From assembly GCA_002786915.1 (NCBI GenBank), contig PCUV01000106.1, forward strand, positions 1 through 57,731: a DNA stretch of 57,731 nucleotides, in the 5' to 3' direction. Below, in pieces: positions 41,078 to 48,156 of this stretch; the stretch's first letter is position 1, and the number at the start of each line of letters is the position of its first letter. The position numbers were made by a program, and so were the translations under genes. This DNA comes from Comamonadaceae bacterium CG12_big_fil_rev_8_21_14_0_65_59_15 (GTDB taxonomy: Bacteria > Pseudomonadota > Gammaproteobacteria > Burkholderiales > Burkholderiaceae_C). The notes under the pieces were generated by a model. It saw only the letters and a program-made list of their open reading frames with translations. It was not told the origin of the DNA and did not search any database.

Positions 41078-43750
41078 TTAGAACTCATACTTTTCTTTTC
41101 GTTGGATGAAGGCATCGCGCCCCCCTTCGAGAATGCTGGCCACTTGATCGCGAATTACAGGCACATCAATCGAACCCTGTGCCTCAAAACCCAATGAGCC
41201 CTGACTTTCAGAGGCTGTAAAGACCCCGATCCACTCAGCATCGCCAAAAACCGGAATATTTGCGTTGTGAGTTGCAAAAAGGAACTGGCGCTTGCCTTTG
41301 GCATCACGCAGTTCATGCACGATACGGTCGGCAATAAACGCGTTATCCAGGTTGTCTTCCGGCTGATCCATGATAAGTGGATCGCTATTTTCAAGCAGTA
41401 GCAAGTGCAGAATTGCAGTGCATTGCTGGCCCGTCGAAAGCCTGTTTAACGGCTTGAATACCGGCTCCGCATCACTGTGAGAGACATTAAGCGAAATATC
41501 TACCCGGTGTGCCAACTCAAGGGCTTCTAGCTCCATCAGACGCGATGGCGACAACTTACTTAGTGCATCGGCAACCAAGGGCGTTAAAGCCCAATCAATT
41601 TGCAAATTGGCTGACCCCTCACGAACCGACTGCGCTAATGCAGTGGGTTGCACCGACTCACGTTCATCAATCCAAGCCAAACGCTTTTCACCAACGCCCT
41701 CCAGTCCACTTTCCAACAAGAATGTCTTGAGTGGTGAGCGATCTGCCTCGGCCACCACCTCGACCTTCAATTTCCCGGCAAGTCTACGATTGAGCTTTTT
41801 CGCTGCTTGCTGCAACTGTTGAATATGCCGGGCACGTAAGTCCGATAGTTCAGCCAGCAAATTGCGGCGCTCCTGCCGCTGCTGTATCAACAACTTGTCA
41901 AAAGATGCTGTCCGCGCCGTCAGGGGCCTAATGCGCTCGATGTCCTGTAACAAACGCTGGTAGGCGGTACCCACCTCCTGCCCACTCTTGCCAGCCAATG
42001 TGGGCAAGCTACGAAGCGCCTTCTCCAGCTCATCCTCCCCCAGCTTCAAAGATTGTCGCCATACTTCAACTTGGGCTGTCATTTGTAGCTCACCTTCGGC
42101 AAGCTCCAACTTCATGGCTTGCAAATGCTTCTCAAAATTTTGCTTTAGCGAACCAAGTGTTGAGCGCAAGGGAATCAACAGGGCGGCATTTGGCAACCCC
42201 TCCAGCGCCTTGTCGTGAATAAAAGTTAAATCCGGTAAGTTCTCCTCCAGCCCGACTAAAGCTTCACGCAGGTGGTCGCGCTCCTCAGTAACACGCTCTG
42301 AAATCTGCCGCTCACGAGCAAACAAAGGCGTCTTTGCAAGTTTTTCTTGAATACCTAAAGCCCTAAAACCCAAAAGTTGTTCCTCCAACTTGGGTAGAAG
42401 AGCCACTTGAGCCTGAAGGTCGTCATAGTCACTCAGCGTTTTGACCAACTTTTGCTGATTCTCACGCAGACCCTTTTTCAGCTCTGCGTTGAGCTGCGTG
42501 ATGGATCCGTCCTCTGGCAAAAAACGATCCAGTAATTTGGCGCGACTCTGCTCATCCTGCGCCAGCTCATAGATCTCGTTCTGGCCGTAAATATCAATTC
42601 TGGGCATTAGATCGCGCGGCTGCAGCATGGATACATTCCCCTGCTCATTGCCATGCACCTCACGCACGACGGGCAATTCGCCATAACGGCGGGTTACCCG
42701 ATAACGCTTACCGTGCTGGGCCGATGAAACAATTTCGACCTCAATGCGACCCGCCGCCTTACCAAGATTTTCCCGGATGATTTCAAGGTGAAGCTTCTGC
42801 GCTTGCTTGCCCTTGGGCGGAATATCCAGCACGTAGCGCAAGCACTCCAACAAAGTCGATTTACCAGTACCACGCCCGCCAATGACAGCATTCAGATGCT
42901 CAGAGAACCCGATTTTCAAGCCATCCAAATAGCCACCGGAGACCGCCATCGTCAAAATTTTGCTAACTGGGCTCTCTGGCGCTTGCGAATTCAAGCGAAT
43001 ACGTGACCCAGGATCAAGGAATGCCACTTTGAACGCGGCAAAGCAAGGCTGAGTCATCTTGACCCGACAAGTAGCGCCGGGGTGATCCAGATCATCCGGT
43101 TTCGCCACGTCTTTGGCATTTATCACGGCAATGGGGCGTTCACGCTTCCAGTGAGGCTCTTGGTTGCAAACAATCGTCTTGTAATTTGCTGGAAGTTCAT
43201 CCACTGAACCTGGTATCTGGCCAGCGCGCACGCGACGATAGTCTTGCCAGACATGCACCAATCCCCCGCCATCCTGGTTTAACCTGAGCAAACCATTGCT
43301 GCCGGTCATATGCGCCGCGTACCAAAAGCCGCCCAACTCCTCAATTTTTTTTGCCAGATCGAGACAGGTGAGCGACGATGGCCAAACTTTTTCTGCCGGA
43401 TTAGTTAGCCCAAAATGGCCCATATATCGATTGAGCTGATCCTTGTTCGTGGCCTCTGAGAACAGGCACACCATGTGGATTTTTTCATTCGAGCTGATCT
43501 CGAACCCCGGGAATACAACAATGCCATGCGGCTCAAGCACCTGGCGCAGCGTGTCCACACTATCGACACTGCCATGATCGGCTATGCCAACCACCTTGAT
43601 ATCAAGTTCAAGGCATTTTTTCAGGAGCGCCTGGTTGTAGTCCGCCTCATTCAACCCATGCTCATCACCCCGATAGGCACCGTTGTAGCCCACGGGGTTG
43701 ACTTGCAAAGCGCAACGCCAAAAACGTGCATAGGTATAGGAATCGCTCAT
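41078..43750 (-). CDS. TrlF-like PHP/SMC-type ATPase embedded in BREX
   Basis: This is an 890-residue protein. The N-terminal third is PHP-like: ADHGSVDS (57-64), PGFEIS (Glu84), His92 and AAHMTG (His147). The HxH that opens PHP active sites reads QVN (residues 16-18), so metal binding may be lost. From about 260 an SMC/RecN-type ATPase starts: Walker A GGRGTGKST (291-299), a long coiled coil (about 410-690), the ABC signature LSTGQQ and Walker B PLIMDQPEDNLD. Its start overlaps the pglX stop (ATGA) and the AlbA_2 gene follows after 3 bases. The architecture fits TrlF-family ATPases in defence islands; it is not a BREX core gene. Confidence 0.87.
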   Translation of the reverse strand: MSDSYTYARFWRCALQVNPVGYNGAYRGDEHGLNEADYNQALLKKCLELDIKVVGIADHGSVDSVDTLRQVLEPHGIVVFPGFEISSNEKIHMVCLFSEATNKDQLNRYMGHFGLTNPAEKVWPSSLTCLDLAKKIEELGGFWYAAHMTGSNGLLRLNQDGGGLVHVWQDYRRVRAGQIPGSVDELPANYKTIVCNQEPHWKRERPIAVINAKDVAKPDDLDHPGATCRVKMTQPCFAAFKVAFLDPGSRIRLNSQAPESPVSKILTMAVSGGYLDGLKIGFSEHLNAVIGGRGTGKSTLLECLRYVLDIPPKGKQAQKLHLEIIRENLGKAAGRIEVEIVSSAQHGKRYRVTRRYGELPVVREVHGNEQGNVSMLQPRDLMPRIDIYGQNEIYELAQDEQSRAKLLDRFLPEDGSITQLNAELKKGLRENQQKLVKTLSDYDDLQAQVALLPKLEEQLLGFRALGIQEKLAKTPLFARERQISERVTEERDHLREALVGLEENLPDLTFIHDKALEGLPNAALLIPLRSTLGSLKQNFEKHLQAMKLELAEGELQMTAQVEVWRQSLKLGEDELEKALRSLPTLAGKSGQEVGTAYQRLLQDIERIRPLTARTASFDKLLIQQRQERRNLLAELSDLRARHIQQLQQAAKKLNRRLAGKLKVEVVAEADRSPLKTFLLESGLEGVGEKRLAWIDERESVQPTALAQSVREGSANLQIDWALTPLVADALSKLSPSRLMELEALELAHRVDISLNVSHSDAEPVFKPLNRLSTGQQCTAILHLLLLENSDPLIMDQPEDNLDNAFIADRIVHELRDAKGKRQFLFATHNANIPVFGDAEWIGVFTASESQGSLGFEAQGSIDVPVIRDQVASILEGGRDAFIQRKEKYEF

Positions 43751-46700
43751 TTTTTTGTCTCCTTGGCTGCCGCGATTTTCTCCGCCAGCGTCAAATGATG
43801 GTCATTGATACGCTCGCCGTTGAACACCTTGAACCACGGGGCAGACTCAACGTCTTTGCCCCGATCTTTGTCCCAGGTGATGTTTAGCTTGGGTTTCTTG
43901 TTGACGCGCAAAACTTCTGCCGTCATGAAGGGGTGGATGTTCAGGCGGATGCCGTCGTTGGGGTCGGGCTGCCAGCCGATGGGCTGCTCATGCAACGGCT
44001 TCCAGCGCACAAAAATGTCGTAGGGTTTTTCGCCTTCCAGAATGGCTTGCAGGCGGGCTTTGAGGTTTTGTGCGGCGGACAGGCGCAGCGGCGCACCGTC
44101 TGCGCCGCTGGCCACGCCGGCCTCTTGGGTGCGAATCCAGTCGCCCAGGTAGGTGTGGATGAGGCGCTCCAGGTTTTTGGCATCGAGCTTGTGGGCATTG
44201 ACCAGGGCACCGAACCCGTCTTTTTGACCGTCCCACACATGCCAGATGAATGGGCGGTGGCCAAAGCGCTTGGCGTGCTGCTCAAAAAAGTGGTCGCGCA
44301 GCCAGACTGAGAGCGACTTGCCCGCGCAGTCGGCCTGGGCCAGCAACTTGTCGAGCACGCTGGGGCTCCAACTGCCGGGGGCCACCGTTTCCCAAGCATC
44401 AATCAGCAGGGCCAGCAGGCGCTGGTCGGCGGGCTGCTCGCCGCGCACCGCGGGCAGGCAGACGATGCCGTCGTCGTCGGTGTGTTTGGCAAGCGGCTGG
44501 CAGCAGGCTATCCAGGCGTGGGCTTCGCTGGACAGCTCCACGGCGGGTGCGCTGGTGTCGGCTGTGGCTGCATTATTGCTATTGTGTTGATAGCTTATTG
44601 CGCTTGTCGGGTCTGCGCTAGAGGCCGATTTGTCTTGTAACTCTTGCGCTTGAACAGTTTGCTGTTCTGCGGGCCAGCGGTAGCCCAGCAGACGGGCGAC
44701 TGCCACTTGCAGCGGGTCGGTGGCGGGTTGCGGGTGGCCGTGGAACAGCCACTGGGTCGGGTCATCGGAATAGGGTTTGGGCAAGCCGTTGGGGTAACGC
44801 TCGGCAGCGATTTGTTGCCAGTGGGCTAGGTCGAAGGGGACTTTGACCAACGTGGCGTTGGTGACGTTCAGCTTTTGGTCGATGCGTCGGACGGCTTCGT
44901 TGTAGTTGGGGGAGGAGCAGAAGCACCAGATGGCGGGGAGATGGGTGGGGTCACGCGGGACAACTGCGGCGACGTTAGAGTCAAACCTACTTCCAAGAAA
45001 CCTTGACACAGGTAGTTTTCCCATTGATGACACGGCAATTCCCAACTTGCCAACAACCGATTGACCACGCTGGTCCGAATTGTGCAGGCGCTCTCGGCGA
45101 ATCCACTCTTCCTCTCTTAGGTGACCTTCCTCTTCATCGTATAGAACGATGTTGTGCAGACCGCCAAAGTTCGAAGTCTCAACTTGGGTCGTTTGCTGAA
45201 AACTCCATTGGTCTTTGCGGTTCAACATCTCCCAGAAAACCTTCAAAAACCTTGGGGAGTCACCATTCAGTATTCCAGCAAGACCAACGGCGTACTTTAA
45301 GAGAAGGTCGTGTTCGGAACCTTCGCCGAGTGCAATCCTTGAGTCAGGATTGGATAGTTGTCCCTTCTGTTCGACCGACACTAGGGGGCCGTTTAGCAGT
45401 TCGGTCGCTTTCTCGTGCACTGTGGTGAATGCGCTGGCATCCATGCCGCGCAGCTGAAATTCCGCAGTCGCCGTGGCATGGGTCTGGGTTAGGAGAACGG
45501 CCTGTACCACCTCGCCGCTGATTGTTTCGAAGGCGCCCGGTCCCAATCGAGCCAGCAGATTCCACTGCACTCGCTTTAGCAACGATTCACGCTGCTTCTT
45601 GTAGCTGGTGAGGAATAACCAGTTTTGCGGCATGACGATTTGCACCACGCCTTCACCTTGGTCGCGTGCCAGTTCTAGACAGCGCTCTAAAAAAACATTC
45701 GCCAAGTCATTTTTGGCGTCGGGGTAATGGGCGGCGCTGTACGCCCTTAACGTGTCTGACTGTTTTCGCACAGACAGATACGGCACATTGGTCACCACCA
45801 GGTGATAGCGCGCATCCAGCAGCCGGGCGGCTTCCAGCAGGCCACGGGCACTGATAGCCAAATCCCAGGCATCGTCATTCAAATCTTGCGCGCTGCCCCA
45901 CAGGGTGCCGGGTTGCTCGCTGCTCAGGGCTTGCTCTAGCAACGTTTGCAGCGTCTCGAAGCTGGACGTGGCCAGGTCGTTTTTGATGCTGAGCGACGGA
46001 TTGAGCAAGCTGCCCAGCAAGGGCGCTTGGGCAAACACGCTGTGCAGCAGGCGCAGCTCCTGGCGCAGCAGGGCTGCCTTGGGCAGGGTACCGGATAAAT
46101 CATTGGGCAAGTCATCGGGAACCAAGGCTTCCCAGTCTTCGGGCCGAGCCGATACGCGCAAGCCGCAGCAGGCAATGCGCGGCGCGGGCATGTCTTGCCG
46201 CACGCCAAGCGGGTTGCCGTCTTCGTCGGGGTAGCGCCAAGCGGCCAGGGCCAGGGCGAACACTGCTATTTCGACACAGCGCAGGTCAATCTCCAGCCCG
46301 TGCAGGTTGTGCGCGAGCACGGCATCGACCGCGTCCATGGCGCTCAAACCCTCGTCCGCCATGCGCAGCGGAACCAGCAGCAAAAAGGCTGCCACCAAAA
46401 AGTGGCCCGAACCGCAACTAGGGTCGAGCAGCTTGAAGTCGGTCAGGTGGTCGGGCCAGCCGTCAAAGTTGCCAGCCGCTGGGCTGCCGTCTTCCAGCGT
46501 GCGCAAATACGGCATGGCCACCGGGCAAGACTGGCCGGGGTGGCGGGTGTGCCACCAGGCACCCAGCGAGTTGTGCAGCAAAAAGTCCACCATGTAGGGC
46601 TCGGTAAAGAGCTGGGTCACGGCGGGCAGCTCGTCTGCACCAATCTTGACCTCGGAGGCGTTGACTTCGTCTTTGCGTTTGGCTTGCCAGAACTGATAGA

Positions 46701-47298
46701 CCCAACCCAGGCTGTCGCTGGCATAAAAGACTTCGGGCGGCAGGCTGGAGAGCAGCCGCTCCAGCTCGCGCTGGTGTTCAGGGGCAAAACTGATTTCAAA
46801 CACCGGGCTGTGCGGTTTGAAGACTTGCGGCAACATGCGCGCGGCCAGCTTGCCCGCCAGCTCCCAATGGCTTTTGGCACCCATCGCCATGTCGGGGTGG
46901 TTGTCGACCATGTCGCGGCAGTCGTCCAGCGACACCGCAGCACCGGGCTCCCACATCAGCAGGTTGTTTTCGGCCAAAAAACGGGCAAACAACATGCGGT
47001 GCCAGTGCTCGTAGGCCACCTCCCACACCAGGGCTTGCAGCTCGACACTATTGTTTTGAGAGCTACTTGCGCTGATGGCACGGGCGTGAGCGCGCAGTTT
47101 CCTTCTTAAAATCCGCTGGGGTTCGTCCAGATAATCAGGCACCTTGGGCTCGGCCACTGCCAGTTGTGCCAAGGCGGCTTTGCCAGCCTTCTCAGCTACA
47201 TCGCGCGCGGCTTTGACGGTGTTTTCAAGCTGCGTACGTAAGGGTTTAGGCAGGGGTTTGGGCAGCGGCGCGTTGGGGGTGGGTGTGACAGGGGACAT
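43747..47298 (-). CDS. pglX: BREX type 1 adenine-specific DNA methyltransferase PglX
   Basis: This 1183-residue N6-adenine methyltransferase marks host DNA so that BREX spares it. SAM motif I is LDPSCGSGHF (291-300). The catalytic motif IV reads TNVPYL (503-508) where NPPY is usual. The part after about 600 should read the target sequence. Residues about 623-781 come from a stretch of lower GC than the flanks. Two copies of the dispersed element are translated, at about 75-82 (SASSSQNN) and 889-904 (a Ser/Ala/Asn linker). It is 98 bases after vapC and overlaps the ATPase gene. The start ATG at 47298 has only a weak ribosome site. Confidence 0.94.
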   Translation of the reverse strand: MSPVTPTPNAPLPKPLPKPLRTQLENTVKAARDVAEKAGKAALAQLAVAEPKVPDYLDEPQRILRRKLRAHARAISASSSQNNSVELQALVWEVAYEHWHRMLFARFLAENNLLMWEPGAAVSLDDCRDMVDNHPDMAMGAKSHWELAGKLAARMLPQVFKPHSPVFEISFAPEHQRELERLLSSLPPEVFYASDSLGWVYQFWQAKRKDEVNASEVKIGADELPAVTQLFTEPYMVDFLLHNSLGAWWHTRHPGQSCPVAMPYLRTLEDGSPAAGNFDGWPDHLTDFKLLDPSCGSGHFLVAAFLLLVPLRMADEGLSAMDAVDAVLAHNLHGLEIDLRCVEIAVFALALAAWRYPDEDGNPLGVRQDMPAPRIACCGLRVSARPEDWEALVPDDLPNDLSGTLPKAALLRQELRLLHSVFAQAPLLGSLLNPSLSIKNDLATSSFETLQTLLEQALSSEQPGTLWGSAQDLNDDAWDLAISARGLLEAARLLDARYHLVVTNVPYLSVRKQSDTLRAYSAAHYPDAKNDLANVFLERCLELARDQGEGVVQIVMPQNWLFLTSYKKQRESLLKRVQWNLLARLGPGAFETISGEVVQAVLLTQTHATATAEFQLRGMDASAFTTVHEKATELLNGPLVSVEQKGQLSNPDSRIALGEGSEHDLLLKYAVGLAGILNGDSPRFLKVFWEMLNRKDQWSFQQTTQVETSNFGGLHNIVLYDEEEGHLREEEWIRRERLHNSDQRGQSVVGKLGIAVSSMGKLPVSRFLGSRFDSNVAAVVPRDPTHLPAIWCFCSSPNYNEAVRRIDQKLNVTNATLVKVPFDLAHWQQIAAERYPNGLPKPYSDDPTQWLFHGHPQPATDPLQVAVARLLGYRWPAEQQTVQAQELQDKSASSADPTSAISYQHNSNNAATADTSAPAVELSSEAHAWIACCQPLAKHTDDDGIVCLPAVRGEQPADQRLLALLIDAWETVAPGSWSPSVLDKLLAQADCAGKSLSVWLRDHFFEQHAKRFGHRPFIWHVWDGQKDGFGALVNAHKLDAKNLERLIHTYLGDWIRTQEAGVASGADGAPLRLSAAQNLKARLQAILEGEKPYDIFVRWKPLHEQPIGWQPDPNDGIRLNIHPFMTAEVLRVNKKPKLNITWDKDRGKDVESAPWFKVFNGERINDHHLTLAEKIAAAKETKK
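44587..44632 (+). repeat. Dispersed element inside pglX, C-terminal half
   Basis: TTGATAGCTTATTGCGCTTG is followed by GCGCTAGAGGCCGATTT, a close match to both halves. It is antisense to pglX and is translated as a low-complexity linker. Confidence 0.8.
47054..47076 (+). repeat. Half copy of the dispersed element inside pglX, N-terminal
   Basis: TTTTGAGAGCTACTTGCGCT matches the left half. The right half is only vaguely seen (GGGCGTGAG). Confidence 0.5.
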
Positions 47299-47313
47299 CG
47301 GAATCTCGTTATG

Positions 47314-47361
47314 TTTTTAATAGCTGTTTGCGCTTGCTTTACGGGGGCTAGAGGGCTATTT
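47314..47361 (+). repeat. Dispersed element between vapC and pglX
   Basis: TTAATAGCTGTTTGCGCTTG, then GGGGGCTAGAGGGCTATTT: both halves are clear. It fills half of the 98-base gap, just upstream of pglX in the operon direction, and may influence the coupling of pglX to the upstream genes. Confidence 0.8.
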
Positions 47362-47396
47362 AGTTCGAAAATATGGTTGACGCTTTACGGTGTCAT

Positions 47397-47804
47397 TCAC
47401 AAGGTTGTGACCCAGTTTTCTACCTTCAGGCCGGGGTAGCCTTTGAAGTCGTCCTCGTTGTTGGTGACCAGCGTGAGCCCTGTGCTCACCGCATGGGCGG
47501 CGATGAGGCGGTCCATGGCGTTGCGGCGGCGGTCACGCACGGCAGCGGCCAGCACGCCATAGCTTTCGGCGGCTCTTTGCTCAAAAGCCAAGACCGGCAC
47601 GCGCTGCGTCAGGCGCGCAAGGGATTGGGCTGCCACCTCTCGGTCTGCGCCGGTACAGCGCTCTATACCATGGCAAAGCTCTGCGTAAGTCACCACCGAC
47701 ATGACAACCTGCCCCAAAGCGGTGGTCTTGAAGCGCTGCGCCACTTGTGGCGGGTGGGCATCGAGCAGGTAGATACAGATGTTGGTATCAAGGATGTAGC
47801 GCAT
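47397..47804 (-). CDS. vapC: VapC-type PIN-domain toxin
   Basis: This 135-residue PIN RNase has the acidic residues of the family: ILDTN (Asp6), YAELCHGIE (Glu41 region), NAMDRLIAAHA (Asp near 99) and TNNEDDFKGYPGL. VapC toxins cut initiator tRNA or rRNA loops when their antitoxin decays. It starts 3 bases after vapB and forms a complete module with it. The pair lies between brxC and pglX in the same direction as the BREX genes. Confidence 0.92.
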   Translation of the reverse strand: MRYILDTNICIYLLDAHPPQVAQRFKTTALGQVVMSVVTYAELCHGIERCTGADREVAAQSLARLTQRVPVLAFEQRAAESYGVLAAAVRDRRRNAMDRLIAAHAVSTGLTLVTNNEDDFKGYPGLKVENWVTTL

Positions 47805-47807
47805 GAC

Positions 47808-48104
47808 TCAAACCTGTGGCTTATCTTGGAGCGCGTCTAGGGCAGTGGGGGTGTGATTCAAGCCAACGCAGTCCCAATCTCGCTCATGCTCCTCATGAAA
47901 CTCGCGGCCCTCGGCCATGAAGCTTTTTGGGAAGGAGGCAAAAATCTCGGTCAGGTCGCCAATGGTTTCCTGCACCACCGGGCGCAGCACCAGCGTGTTA
48001 CCCACCCGCTCGACTTCAACGTCTTGCGCGCCATCGACAAAGGCCAGCTCTTTGGGGATGCGCACGGCCAGCGAATTGCCGCTTTTGAAAACTCGGGTCA
48101 ACAT
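47808..48104 (-). CDS. vapB: VapB-type antitoxin (AbrB/SpoVT domain)
   Basis: This 98-residue antitoxin has an N-terminal AbrB-like swapped hairpin (MLTRVFKSGNSLAVRIPKEL) that binds DNA, and a C-terminal acidic tail that would hold VapC. AAGGAG stands 8 bases before the ATG. Its own promoter and a GTATAT/ATATAC operator lie directly upstream, overlapping the end of brxC. Confidence 0.9.
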   Translation of the reverse strand: MLTRVFKSGNSLAVRIPKELAFVDGAQDVEVERVGNTLVLRPVVQETIGDLTEIFASFPKSFMAEGREFHEEHERDWDCVGLNHTPTALDALQDKPQV

Positions 48105-48128
48105 GAGGATTTCTCCTTAAAAAATTGA

Positions 48129-48156
48129 AGTATATACAGGATATACAAAAATTCAA
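48129..48156 (-). promoter_or_regulatory. vapBC promoter with palindromic operator
   Basis: On the minus strand TTGAAT (48156-48151), 16 bases and TATACT (48134-48129) make a good sigma-70 promoter. The inverted repeat GTATAT/ATATAC (48130-48135, 48141-48146) overlaps the -10 box and is a likely VapB site. The -35 overlaps the brxC stop codon. Confidence 0.65.
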
